NCBI GenBank assembly: GCA_024138025.1
Contig: JAMXBD010000580.1
Location: 310,001 to 374,000, forward strand
Direction: 5' to 3'
Length of the DNA stretch: 64,000 nucleotides
DNA from: Combretum micranthum
Lineage: Eukaryota; Streptophyta; Magnoliopsida; Myrtales; Combretaceae
Under the pieces are notes generated by a model, which worked only from the letters and a program-made list of their open reading frames with translations, was not told the DNA's origin and made no database searches. Positions 1 to 11,749 of the stretch are shown piece after piece (within the stretch, counting starts at the first letter, position 1; each line of letters begins with the position of its first letter). Made by a program: the position numbers and the translations under genes.

Positions 1-900
1 AACAAATTGTTTTTAGGTTGGGAAAATCTGTGGCGAATCTAATCACCACTGTTTTCAGAGCCTATATGATCTAGTTTGATAAAAATAATTTTAGAAATGG
101 GTAGATCTTTTCGAATAGGTAGAAATCGGTATATTATATATGCAATTCCAAGTTAAAATGACCAAGTTATGGTCATTTTAAATTGGAATATCCTTTATAC
201 GAACTTTGACATTCTTATGATATTGTTTTGTCAAAATTTAAGAAAATCATAAAAAAAATACTCATTTTGGGTATCTTCTTTGACTAGGTGATTTTGAGGA
301 AGGATACCCATACCCGAGGATTATTTCGAATAAGTGGATTGTGTGAACGACTCATCTGTTTAGAGAAGTGTCAACATGGCATCGTGAGTTTATTTCCTTA
401 AAATGCTTTACTTGATTGTGCTTGTAGTCTAGTTGCATTAGACTTAAGAAAAGACAAATGGATATGTACGTAAGAAAATTTGTTGAAAGGATCCTAAGAA
501 TATCAAGGCCGGAATCGATTAAATGTTTGTTTTAATATAACATTTAATTTGTCTAAAATTCTATGATCACCTTAACTTGATAATAATGAAGCTATGATAT
601 CATAAATAAACTGATTCATACATACCACGAATTGAGTCACATTGCATTGGGTTATTATCCTTAGGTGAGAAGGATGGTAACTCAGGTCGAAAGCAACACT
701 TGGCGGAGTGACCGGAAAGCGATTGCTTGGCGACATGGAATTAAATGCTTAGCGGAAAGTTTGGAAGAATGGCTCAATTCAAGTAAACTTAATATGCTTG
801 ACGGTATTGATTGAAAGCATAAATCTTTTGAACAAAAACTTTTTTTTGAGGTTACGTATCACTAAACCCCGAATGGAGGGCGTAAATCCATTCAAATTCC
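1..900 (+). repeat. LTR fragment of the A/B gypsy lineage, cut by the window edge and at 900
   Basis: This stretch reads like the second half of the Element A LTR (about 19340-20240). It has the same order of landmarks: a TAGATCTTTTCGA-type block near 103, a short hairpin at 153-181, a GTGACTCC-like block near 285, the GCTTGGCG-type minisatellite at about 690-770, and the block ending AAATCCATTC near 893. After about 900 the match stops abruptly and minus-strand gag begins, so the 3' end of this LTR is missing. The 5' part lies outside the window. It carries no coding sequence. Membership of the lineage is clear by eye; the exact breakpoint is uncertain by about 10 bases. Confidence 0.8.
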
Positions 901-1640
901 TTTAAGCTGACTTGAAGCTGCTCATCTAAACCATCCAGAAGTACTTGTTTCTTGAGTTCCTTCCTATGATTATATGACTCTAGGGCATATTATAATAACC
1001 TACTAAACTTTGTTTCATATTTCTCGAGGCTACAACCTTCTTGAGAGAGACATAAGAAATTTGTACTATATTGAACTTTCAAGCTTCCAGGGAAAATGTT
1101 CTCCAAGAATTCATGCCAAAATGTCTCCCATATGATTGGTGGTAGTAGTTCTCTACTCTTGGATTCCTACCATATCCTTGTGTTGAATGTTAACATATAT
1201 GTGTCGTAGGTGAGTCTAAGGTGGTATAGTACTTCAAAAGCACGAAAAGATAGCTCTATCTGAGCTAACCAATCCTTAGCTTCATCCAGTTTTCCAAAAG
1301 CTCCATGAAAATATTGATTGCACTTTATGAAGTCAGGTAACATGCTTTGATAGGGTCTAGCTGATAGCGATAAAGCTAGTGCCAATGCAATAGGTGGTGT
1401 CGAAACTTCTAGTGCCACTTCTTGCATGTGTGTGGCTGGTACATATGCTAGTATGGTATGAGCCTATTGTATGTAATCTCTTATTAAGCCGACAAGTTGT
1501 CCAATATCAACTAGGACTTCCCCTAGTTGATTGGTTGTTGAGGTCCTTCTCACTTCTTAGGTTCGATAGAGGGTGTTTCAGGATCGTGTTATATACTGGT
1601 GTGTTTTTTATGCGATCTACAATTTTATTAGATTTTGTGT
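901..1640 (-). pseudogene. Degenerate gypsy gag fragment (capsid-like part)
   Basis: Read on the minus strand, 1427 to 1167 encodes a capsid-like segment with the motif DFIKCNQYFHGAF followed by DEAKDWLAQIELSF. This matches the gag of Elements A and B (KSNCYFEGAYDKPEEVEDW, then LAQIEMSF). The reading continues through a stop to about 901, with recognisable FWHEFLENIFPGSLKV and EKYETKFSRLL blocks and ending near GLDEQLQ. Upstream, 1640 to 1430 gives a weaker match to the gag N-terminal leader. Stops and frame breaks show it is dead. It joins an LTR piece of opposite orientation at about 900, which an intact element would not do. Confidence 0.75.
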
Positions 1641-2044
1641 AAGGTTTCAAATTTTATTATGTTTTAAGCGTTCGAAAATTTTAAAGAAGCATGCTAAAGC
1701 AATCGAATACGGAAATGTGTAGATATATATATATATATATATATAACGAACATAAAAAACTTGTTGAAATTGTAGTAATGAAAAAAGAAATTCATATCAT
1801 TAAAGAAAATACATGAAAGCAAAAGGAACAATTAAATTTTCCATTTACAAAAGTTCAATGGAAGTGTAAAAACACTTGGTTGCAGCTTTGTCCTATCTAT
1901 ATCCAATTACTAACTAGATAGCTGACAATGCATCATTTAAATAACTTTTAAGCATTCTAGATTTCTTATTGAAAGGACTAGTCATAACTAATGTTGCACG
2001 AGAGTTTTATTTTCCATCCTCATTGTCTTTCTTAAGAGGTTAGT
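1641..2044. other. Unassigned interval with a TA microsatellite
   Basis: No coding match is visible here. A (TA)n tract occupies about 1723-1745. The interval separates two minus-strand gag pieces that lie in the wrong order, so it may mark a rearrangement junction or an old insertion. Confidence 0.5.
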
Positions 2045-2560
2045 CCTTTATAAATTGGTGTGACGACTCAGTAGTCCATTTTTGTCTTTTAGGACATTTC
2101 TTGGCAAAGTGACCCAGTTGTTTGCAGTTGTAGCAAGTGGAGGTCTTCTTCTTTGGACAATCCAAAATCTTATGCTTGGGATCTCCACAGAAGTATCATT
2201 TGTTTTGCAGTTATGGGAATCCATTTTGGATATTGACTTTCTTTGCATTTCCACATCGGATTTCGCACCTTCTAGGAGTCTCCTCCGCGTTTGAAAATTC
2301 GGTTGTCTTAAGTCTTTTGGCTTTAGGATTTGAACTAACGATAGTGGAGAGAGTTTGGGCTCTTTGCATCACCTTCGATTGGGCTCCACGATTAAAATGG
2401 GTACAGTATGGTTGGCGCTTGTCATATGTATACTCCTATCATATCTTCTAGGCATCTCAAAGCAATTAGAACCTCTTGAGCTTGATCTTGTGGTAAGGGC
2501 ACTTCTGGTTCTTATGGTTCTTTGGAAGGGGTGTCCGACTGTGGCATGATCTCATCGAGT
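2045..2560 (-). pseudogene. Degenerate gypsy gag fragment (zinc-knuckle part)
   Basis: On the minus strand this holds the nucleocapsid end of a gag gene. One frame gives a complete CCHC knuckle CYNCKQLGHFAKKC near 2085-2130. A second frame gives YFCGDPKHKI near 2165-2200. A third, weaker one is WKCKESQYPK near 2225-2260. The spacing and order match the three knuckles of Element B gag. Several frame changes are needed to read all three, so it is a pseudogene. It lies upstream, in minus-strand order, of the capsid-like piece at 901-1640. That is the reverse of the normal gag order. Confidence 0.7.
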
Positions 2561-3220
2561 AGTCTCCTAGAAACAAAGCAGGATGGTCACATTAGATATC
2601 TTTTTTTATTATCATGTTTTATGCACATGTTGTTTTTAAAGAAAAGGATCATAGCAAAATATTATATTACTAGTTTTCATTTGTTCGGTAAAGGGGTTGG
2701 TGAAGGCACTTGAATGGTACTATTCACCTAGTGGTTTTATCAGTAGAAGGGTAGTATACCATCTTCTTTCAAATTGATTTAAGCTAGAAGTCGAGTAGGG
2801 TTACTATGCACTAAATCTTATAGGTTTAATTTATCCACTCAATTTCTTTATATTTCTCCCACATTGCCACTATAAGATCATCCTCCAATTATTACCACTT
2901 TCTCTAAGTTTAAGTTTAACATCCTAGGGTAAACCTTTACATACAATATTTTCGCCCATTGTTCAAAACTTCCTAAATATTGTCCAATTCCTACATAAGT
3001 ATTCTCCACCTTTTTTGAAAAACCTCTATGGTAGAATTCTACTCGTCAAACGTTAGAAATTGGATCTTATCGGTCACAAAGTTAAGACTAGCACTCATGC
3101 TAACTTAAGAGTTATCCAATATCTACCTTTTTATTTCTATGGTCAAATTCTATCATTCTAATCTCCTAGTATCCATCCACTTAATTCCCAAAACCTTGTT
3201 GCTCTAATAGCAACTTAAAC
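2561..3220 (-). mobile_element. 5' leader of a decayed minus-strand gypsy element, with primer-site remnant
   Basis: This sits directly inside the 3' boundary of the minus-strand LTR that ends at 3221. Read on the minus strand, the LTR is followed by AGTTTAAG and then a decayed primer-binding site at 3201-3213. The site resembles the TGGTATCAGAGC complement of plant initiator Met tRNA with two substitutions. The rest of the leader has no open frame. I could not find a convincing counterpart of the extra ORF seen in Elements A and B here. Confidence 0.55.
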
Positions 3221-3929
3221 TGTCACGCCCCGAGCGGTACTCTAATGTTGCAGTCCGCCATACACCATATTAAAGCTTAAGAATGATTTCTTTAGTCACG
3301 CAAAGTCTTTCATATCATAAATAAGGCATACAACACATAAAGGGAACACATCAGAGTAGTGCATTTTATTTTGATAACAATTAAACAACAAGGCAAGAAA
3401 AATACTTAATAGTAAACATAAATTAGGTTAATTACAATTCTTAGAGGCATACCCCCGCTAATGTCTTCAAAAACAAATATATTTCCTAGTAATCTCCAAA
3501 ATATCAACATAACATATATCACTCATAAAGAAATTTCAAGCAAGAAAATTCCTTCTATGCTTTTATTTCTTCCATAAAAGCTTAATAATCCACCATTGAT
3601 TTTCTTAATATCCCGTCCTCAATAGAGTGTTAAAGGTGTAAGCTTGCAATGAGCTTAGTGAGATATTCTTTTTATTCATACTGTATTTCAAACAAGTTTA
3701 TTAATTTTCACACATATGTTATGAATGTTATGCAACAACCACAAGTTACAAATAATTATGTATGGGCATTTGAAAACCATACATAGAACGGATTTATAAC
3801 ATTCGTGTCAAGGATTAGAGAAAGGTATTTGAAAGTCTTCTACTGCTAGTCCTTGATCCCCCTACTCACAGTAATCGATGAAGCGGCTCATCCTTAGGAT
3901 GTATCCCTAGTATGCCTTTATTCACTAAA

Positions 3930-4545
3930 AATAAGTAAATTGAAGGTATTACAACCCACCACATGTCCTTCTCTTTATAAAAACATACCAAGGCTATGAA
4001 ACTCTAGTCACAAAATATACATATCATAAAAAACTTCAAACTCTCAAATAAAATGGCATCAGTTTAAAGATACTATCAAAACTAAACTTTTAAATAACCT
4101 TGTTGATATAAACCATAGCTAACAATAACCAAACTTATAACATAAAAGGAAAACTCTTAAACATTCTTAAACTCATAAAAACATATAATTTGATAAAGGC
4201 TTTATCTTATTCTAAATCCAACCATGTCTTCTAAACATGAGCAGGGAAGCTTGATCCACTATTGTCCTCCCCGTAATCCATAAAGACATCATAACCAGAA
4301 AGACCATAAATAACTGATCTTCTTCTATTCCTGAAAAATGAAAGGAATGAGCAAAAAGCCTAGTACGCCAAACCACATACAAATGCATATGCACGAACAA
4401 CATATATATATATATATATATATCCACATGCTAGTATTTCTAATGTAATAAACACATTATTATCTGTGATTAGCTAGCAAACAACACAATTCAGAACCAT
4501 ATACATCTAGTTCCAAATCTAGGTGACTCATGACTCCTTAAGACC
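3930..4545 (-). repeat. Fragment of the same LTR family as the solo LTR at 7015-8992
   Basis: About 600 bp here run parallel to 7025-7620. Shared blocks include TTACAACCCACC at the low end, TGTCCTCCCC near the middle, CTGAAAAATGAAAGGAATGAGC, CAAATGCATATGCAC and CATCTAGTTCCAAATCT near the high end. The match ends at about 4545. The fragment represents only the 3' third of that LTR (minus orientation) and includes a (TA)n tract at about 4400-4424. I saw no target duplication, so it may be a truncated copy. Confidence 0.65.
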
Positions 4546-6311
4546 TTGGAGGTCTTATATTTAATTTAAAAACTTTATTTAACAATTTATTTTACAAGAC
4601 GTGGATTTTACTCAATTGAGACATAGTACTCTAAGTTGTATTTTCCTTGAATTTTTCTTAAGTGTGGTTTTTAAATAAAATTTTAATTTTTAGATTTTTT
4701 TGTAAATGTGGAACTTAACTAAAGAAAATCGTGGTTTTATATTTATTTTGAAACCATGAGTATTTCATTTTCATATTAAACTTCTTTTAACTAATTATTT
4801 TCCAAAACATGAATTTTCTATGTTTTTGGATAAAAATTATTCTAAGTTGTATCATCTTTAAAATGTTTTAAGTTTTGGCATATGATAAAAATTAACTGTA
4901 TGACTTTTTCTAAATTTTCTTTGAAGAAAGGGTTTTCATTTGTATTTGTGAAAAGAATTTTAAGTGGTAAGACTTTCTAGAGTCATGTTTTCAATCTCGA
5001 CATTTTAAGAATTTTAAGAGGATGATTTTGTTTTAAAATTCCCTCTTTGATAAAAAGTTTTACATGTTTTGAAAACAAGTTTTAGGTGAATGTCTTGTTC
5101 TAATTTTTTTTTTTTTAAATAAAAAGGTTTGTACGTGTATTGTAAATAAGATTTCTAGAAAATTTTACATAAGAAAGAATTGTCAACATTTATATTTAAG
5201 AAATTCATTTTTCCATATTGAAAATATGCTTGAGTGTTTTCTTTCAGATTCTTTATCCTTAATAAAAGGATTTCCCAAGTATTGGAAATAAGCTTTTTTA
5301 AAAATATTTTGTATAACAAAGAATTATTGACATTTGTTTTTTTTTTTTTAAATCTTTAGCATAGTAACAACATCATCTATGACCATTATGTGCATGATCT
5401 TTAAAATAGCATTCATAAAATAAAATTAATAGATTGGATTTACACCAAGATCATAAAAATCAGAAATAGATAAAAAGAACTAAATATTAAAACAAGAGCA
5501 TAGGAGTCTTAGCTTATTATCAAGATACCCCAAGACTTGAAATATACCAGTTACCATGTAAATAAAATAGAGCAAGCATAATAAAATAAAATATGAAAGT
5601 CTTAGATTTTATCAAGGCTTCCTGAGACTGGTAATAATTCTAGTCTCCATAAGAAATAAATAAAAAGCATAAATAAAATTAGAAGACTTAGATTCTTATC
5701 AACGCTTTCAGGACTTGAATATTTCCAGTCTCATAAAAGCAAGGTAAATAATAAGAAAACATAGGAGATTATATACAAGGCTCCCCAAGACTTAGAAATA
5801 GATAAGTCCCCTTTTGTTTTGACTTAAAATTGGGCAAGTCTAAGACTAGAATTTGTCTAGTCTTATTTATTAGCATGAAATAGATAACATGATGAAATAA
5901 AGCATTAAATAAGAAGTTAAATTAGTGAGCATTTAGGCTCAAGGAAAATATACATATTACATATACTTATTAACGTAAACAAAGTTAATGCTAGAAACAA
6001 TAACAAACATAACATAAATATGAACATGAAGTTAAACAAGACACGAACAATGTTATTTTTACATTTCTATTCCTTAACATGTGCATCATGGGAATTTTAT
6101 TTGGAAACAATATATAGATATTTTTCATATTATGCTAACATAATCCAAGGAGTGTGTTTTGTGTTTACTAAAACAAGAGATCATATTTGTGTGGATGAAA
6201 GAGTGAAGGAAAGTGTTTGAGAAAAATTTTAGAGAGAAAAGTTATGGAGAAAAATTTGTAGAGTTTTGTTATGATATGTGAAAACGTGTAAAAAGTGAAG
6301 AAGATATGGGA

Positions 6312-6319
6312 TATTTATA
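6312..6319 (-). promoter_or_regulatory. TATA box of the minus-strand LTR
   Basis: The plus strand reads TATTTATA, i.e. TATAAATA on the minus strand. It is followed by a purine/pyrimidine-biased leader as in Elements A and B. Confidence 0.5.
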
Positions 6320-7014
6320 GAGGAAAAAAAGGAGGGAATTAAAGATGGAAAATAAATGAAAAAGAAAAATAAAATAATAAGGAGAAAGGGGGTAGGATTG
6401 TTACAAGTTAAAGAGAGAGAGAGAAGAAAAAGTAAAAGAGAAATCAAGTAAGAAAGTAATATTTGACATGAAAATGGAAGAAGAGGTGTGTAAGATATGT
6501 AAGAATAGGTCGTAAGAAAAATAGAGATAGATAAATAGTAAATGAATAGTAAACAAAACAAATAAATTACCAGTAGAGATAAAAATACGCTTAAACAAGC
6601 TATATCTGACGTTTTTAAGGGCCATAAAATTTGTATAGGATATTTTGATGAATTCTTATTATATTATTAGTCTAAATTGTATATCGGAATATTTTTCCTC
6701 ATTATGCATGCCAATGCCTTGACTAGGAAACTAATCCCATTCGAGTTTGAAACAAATGAGTTTTTGTCGAATCTGATCTTTTTAAGGTATACAACACTTT
6801 TTCCAAATTATAATCTAAGGTTATCTCATTTTTATTGTTTTAAGGTTTCAGGGGCAGTCTTGCTAGATCTAGGGTCTCTAGAACTTATTGTTGACCTACG
6901 TTGGCTTTTAGGATTCCGGTTTGAATTCTGATTTTAAGATTTACTCGTAAGATAATAAAATCCAAGGGTTTACCCTTATACTATATATTCAGTTCATAAT
7001 TTGAGTTTACTCTA

Positions 7015-8992
7015 TGTAATGACCTAATTTAAGGACGTTACAACCCACCATGTGTCATTCTCTTATAAAAATACGCCAAGGTTATAAAATTCTAAACCAC
7101 AAATAAATTTAAAAACATAAATCTTCAATACTCTCATAAGGTTAACTGTTTAAGTTATCTCATGAAAAACAAATTCTTTGTTGGCATATATCAAAGCTAA
7201 CTAAAATCCAAAAGATAACATAAAAGGATAAACTCTTAAACAATCTTAAACTTAGAAAATCACATAAAAATAAATCTTTATTTTAGTCTTCCACAACTAT
7301 CTTTAATCTAAGGCATTACTATAATTCGGCTAGTAAATCAAATCTACTAATGTCCTCCCCATCATCTACAAAGAGGTCATATCCTAAAAGATCATAAACC
7401 ACTTGATCTTCTCCTATTCTTGAAAAATGAAAGGGATGAGCAAAAGCCTAGTATGTCAAACCACACATAAATGCATATGCACACAAAACATATATAATCA
7501 AGTGCAACTATTTCTAATACATCAAACTCCATTTCTTACCTTATGTTAGCCAGCAAGCAACACAATCCAGAACCATATGCATCTAGTTCCAAATCTGAAG
7601 TAACTTATGACTCCATAAAAACAAGCATAAATATAAAATAGATAATTATACATATATTGTTGTTGGGAATCTCCCACACACCTGCGGCCATACTGCTATA
7701 ACCTAGTTTACCAGAATCATTTCCAGATGCAACTCCACTTATGACAATGCCATACAACGATCATTAGGTTATAGTGTTAGTATCACACTTTGTGTGATCT
7801 TTACTAACCGCAGCCAAGCATAAGCATCAAAAAAATTAAATATGTCATATAGAATTAGGTCAATTTAGAGTTTTAATCCTACAACACATACAATAAGCAA
7901 GTCTAAGCCTACAAGCGCATACAAAAAACATGGAAAGGTCATACCTAAATCAAATTTCAAGAAACAAAATTCAAAATCACCAAATCTTCTTTAGGATCAC
8001 AACCCTAACTCACCAGAAACCTAATAATATGAACATACAGATTTCAAAATAAAATTCTCATTACATAATCCTAATCCAAACTCCATTTAAAGCCCTAATC
8101 TCAACAAAATAAAAAATTCACACCTTCTCGTTGATCAAGATACAAAACCCCTCCAAAACAACAAATCTCCCCAACAGATCTTTCTAACCCCAAAATCCTC
8201 TTTTAAGAAAATAGACTAAAAGAATAAACAAGAAATCACAAATACATAATTCTATGGATTGAAATTATAGAAACTTACCTAAAATCGATCCTTAATCCTT
8301 AAGATCACCAAAAATCATATCTTTAACTCAAATAGGGTTCCTCTTCCCAAAGTTCCTTCAAAACCATAAATAATATTATAAGAAACTAATATATCTATAA
8401 AATCCTATAGAAGGAAATAGTGATCTAATTACCTGATCTGGACTACCAAATCCTCTTGGCGGCTATGAACACTTTAGAGAAAGAACTATTGGGTTTAGGG
8501 TTATGTTTTGGAGAAGAAACAAAGAAGGATAATATATAGAACTCGTGCCCTTTTATCTCCTTCGAATCACTTACACAGGTGGTTTTTAAAATGTACGTCA
8601 GCAGTGTAGATTGAAGGCTGGCGATGTAAACGTTAAAGCGAGTAACATATAGGCTTGCCATTCGTCTCAGGTCATTTTTCTTCAAGTCTATGAAGGCTAG
8701 TATGCCAATGGTGTAGACTCAATATCAGGCAGCGTACCCAATTCTAACCATTTTACATAAATCTACACCAGCCTTACACTACCTATGCCACAGCAACGTA
8801 TGCCAATAGCGCTGAACTCTATGCCAGCGGCATTGAAGCCAATGTACAACTATCAAAAACTCCATTTTAGATCATGCCTCTGCCATGTGATCACAATACA
8901 AATATACTTAGTTTTTTTACTATAAAACCCTATAATTTTATATCAATTGACACTTTCACCCTTCTTTATAACTTATTTATCTTTATATTACA
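7015..8992 (-). mobile_element. Solo LTR, 1978 bp, with perfect 5-bp target duplication
   Basis: The segment starts TGTAATGACC and ends ATATTACA. It is flanked on both sides by CTCTA (7010-7014 and 8993-8997), a perfect 5-bp target duplication as expected for LTR element integrase. The flanks 6840-7014 and 8998-9700 are contiguous in the related LTR at 29502-30175, which acts as an empty-site allele and supports the boundaries. The minus strand holds a TATATATT promoter-like block at about 8531-8539 followed by AACCCTAAACCC-type leader sequence, so the LTR points to the minus strand. There is no internal coding region, so it is a solo LTR from intra-element recombination. A partial relative lies at 3930-4545. 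Confidence 0.75.
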
Positions 8993-9712
8993 CTCTATTT
9001 TTATAATTTATTTAATATTTTATGGTTCTTGGGATTATCTAATTGAGTGTAGGGCTTCTAAGGTTAAATATTATCTAATTATTATTTGGTGATGTTACCT
9101 CAATTTGCATGCCAACAATCGAGTATGGAAACGGCTTTTTAGCATAACTGATAAATTTTTGACTTGATAAATTATTACTATATTATAGAAATTTATTTCA
9201 TATTGTTTTGTTGTCAACTATTATTTCGATATATTGTGTTGATTTACGCATTAGAAATCAGATAGACAAATTGTTTAGTGTAAAGATTTCGAGTTAAACA
9301 AATATTGGAATTTCATCTTGTTTTCGAAGGTGCTCTTTTCCTTAGGGTTTTGTATTCCCATCACAATTATTAGACATTTAAGGTTATCCGATCTTATCTA
9401 ATATTGTCTAATGTTTTCGGAGCTTCTGATTAGTTAGGATTGATTCTCATGTTTCTAAATTTTAGAGTTGAGCTAAGTCAATGAGGTAGGGTATGAAATT
9501 CTTTTGATGACAATACATTCTTTACCATCTACTTTCCTTTCAGGTTTCACCCAAACCATCTAATACTTTAGGATTATAAACTTTTTTTATCTGATCCTAT
9601 TTAGGGTTTCTAGAGTTTGGTTTTAACTTAGCTCGGTTTTTAAGGTTTAATTTTTATATTAGCCATGAGGCTTTCATCTAAGAGTATAAAAAAAAAAATC
9701 TAGGAGCTTATA

Positions 9713-10590
9713 GTGTTATTGTGTACTAAGCTTTAACTCACTTTTGTTGTTTTCAGGTATTGATGGTTGTGACAATGAGTATTATGATGACACGGTGTAC
9801 GGAGCCTACTTTGAGGAGCTATTAAATGAGTTTAGTGATTGAGATTATGGTTCACATCTTGATTTTTTTACACTTTTATTTCCAAACTTTTTGTCACATT
9901 TTGGGCCTAGCAAAGGGCCCTGGACTTGTATTATAACTTCTAGCATTTTCCAGATATTTATTTACGATTGATATCTCATTTGGATATTTAAGGAGACTTT
10001 TAAGATCAATGATATCTTTTATGATTGGTTTACTCATGAGAGTAACCTTTCTATCATATATTTTGCAAAAATATACTTTTTCATTGCATTATTTAAAGTT
10101 TTGAAAACTAACTAAACAATTTCTAAATATAAAATTTGCTAGCAAACAGATTAGATAAACTAGTCTTTTAAGTTTGTCTTTTCGTATAACACTCTATTTG
10201 TATACATGAAAAAACTGGACACGCTTTAACCCTACTTAGAGTGTGACAAGTAGAGTGGGTAGGAACACTAGATAATGTGTATTTTTTAGATGAAAGTTGT
10301 GATTATCTTTTTAAATTTGTGTTTTATTATAAGGACCAGGTCTGTGCCCATGGTTGTAAATCCTTTATTAGATACATTTTATTGATAATTATCAACCTTT
10401 GATACTTTTGTTATTTTTTCGCTTAATTAAATTTTTTTCAAACTAATTAAATGATCTCAAAATCTAAAATTAGTTAGCAAATGATCACAATAAAATAAAT
10501 AGTTTATGGTAGCCTTAGTGTATAACATCTAACCATTATACGTAATAAAACTAAGCACACCTTAACCCTATTTAAAGCATGAAACTTAAT
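9713..10590 (+). repeat. Two overlapping LTR 3'-end fragments
   Basis: The stretch at 9713-10248 contains a TTTTCAGGTATTGATGG block, then a GACACGGTGTACGGAGCC block, and ends GAGTGTGACA at 10248. These resemble the U5 ends of gypsy LTRs. A second, shorter segment (about 10390-10585) repeats the last 160 bp in diverged form. It shares AACTAATTAAA/AACTAACTAAA, TTAGTTAGCAAA/TTGCTAGCAAA and CACCTTAACCCTA/CGCTTTAACCCTA, ending GCATGAAAC. No 5' boundaries or target duplications were found. The family is uncertain. Confidence 0.4.
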
Positions 10591-10718
10591 TAAATACTTA
10601 CTTAAGAGTAGCAGTTATTTCTTATTGCAGAATAAAATTTGAAATAATGTAGACACAAATTTTCTTAATTAGGAAATCATAGTGATAATTTAGATGCTAA
10701 AATTTTAAATTGCAACTT

Positions 10719-10918
10719 GAGGTCCACTATTTATATGAGTTTGACTCATTAGGTTAAGAGACAAAATTTAATAAGTCTAATAAATAATTGTATGATTTGG
10801 AGAGAGATGTTTACTAGATGAGGTCCACTATTTATTGGAGTTTGACTTGTTAAATTAAGAGAAAGTTTAATTAGTCTAATGTATAATTGGATGATGGAGA
10901 GATATTGCTTGATAAACT
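10719..10918 (+). repeat. Tandem duplication, 2 units of about 100 bp
   Basis: Two successive units both begin GAGGTCCACTATTTAT (10719 and 10820). They continue through GAGTTTGACT, a TTAAGAGA block and a TAATTG-ATGAT block before GATG-type ends. They differ by substitutions and small indels, so the duplication is old. No coding potential is seen. Confidence 0.65.
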
Positions 10919-11274
10919 TAAAATAGATATTATTTAATTAGTTTACCCACTTGTAACCTCTCATAGGTTGTTTGTATGATTAGTAAGGCCGACTACTAAC
11001 CTTAGATCCACAATAAACTCATTATTTATTACTCTTAGATGAACAAATTTTATTTCATTCATAGATTATCATTGTAATCTGGCTTATATCATAAATCCTA
11101 GGGGTTAAAAGAATAATATATATCTTTAAAATTTTCACTCTCAAATCACTCTAGGCTCCTACAAAGAATGGTTTCAAGTTTTAGCAATGAACAATAATAT
11201 CATACTCAAAAAATTAGATTGGTTGTTTCTTTTTAAGTCTTTACTCTCCAAATCACTTTAGATATTGTTTCTAC
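10919..11274. other. AT-rich interval without recognised features
   Basis: No open frame, terminal repeat or element similarity is visible between the tandem duplication and the CACTA-type MITE. Confidence 0.5.
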
Positions 11275-11442
11275 CACTATAAGAAAATTGACCTTCGAAA
11301 TTAGCAACGATAATTTTTAGGATGGAAAACTAGTAAGATAAGTTATATTTTTACAGATAGAATTAGCAATGATGATTTTGATGATAGATTTTTACATGCA
11401 AAAACAAAAATTTTGTTTTTAAATCCCAATTTTCTTGTAGTG
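11275..11442. mobile_element. CACTA-type MITE, 168 bp
   Basis: The left end reads CACTATAAGAAAATTG. The right end is CAATTTTCTTGTAGTG, whose reverse complement CACTACAAGAAAATTG differs by one base. Both sides are flanked by TAC (11272-11274 and 11443-11445), the 3-bp duplication typical of En/Spm superfamily elements. Inside, TTAGCAACGAT near the left and TTAGCAATGAT about 70 bp later look like subterminal repeats. The element has no coding capacity, so it would need a transposase from an autonomous CACTA element. The agreement of termini, duplication length and subterminal motif makes the call firm. Confidence 0.85.
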
Positions 11443-11749
11443 TACATAACTCTTCTAAATGCGTGTGAAATGGAAGTCATATAGTATGGTCAAGACAAGA
11501 TCCATCATGCTACTTTTATAGGTACCATACCGAACAAATTTTAAAAAAATTAAATGTAACTAATATGCCACTTGTGGGTTGAAGGATGGGAAAGTACAAA
11601 TGTCTTCTTGCATTAATATTTAGATTCCACTAATTAATTTGTGTGGCATGTTAGTATTATTGAAATCTTTCTTAAACAAATCATACTTGAGACAAGATTC
11701 ATCACTCTCATTAACTCTTTTTCTTTTTCTTTTATTTTTTTGGTTTTCA

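Larger units (their letters stand above)
3221..9712 (-). repeat. Old minus-strand LTR (probable 5' LTR), interrupted by two insertions
   Basis: The low-coordinate end starts TGTCACGCCCC, the reverse complement of the GGGGCGTGACA LTR end of Element B. A TATAAATA box lies on the minus strand at 6312-6319, and the segment around 6470-6690 matches the reverse complement of the A/B leader and promoter. The 5' part (6840-7014, then 8998-9712) matches 29502-30175, the 5' part of the solo LTR at 13607-30175. The 5' end is near 9712, where TG appears mutated to TA. Insertions occupy about 3930-4545 and 7015-8997. Without them the LTR is roughly 3.9 kb. Ends are approximate. The adjoining primer-site remnant argues for a 5' LTR. 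Confidence 0.65.

Noticed and set aside
6229..6625. Minus-strand frames rich in leucine, serine and phenylalanine resembling membrane proteins
   Set aside because: They lie in the pyrimidine-rich promoter and leader part of an LTR. Low-complexity T/C-rich DNA gives such frames by chance, and other LTR copies do not keep them.
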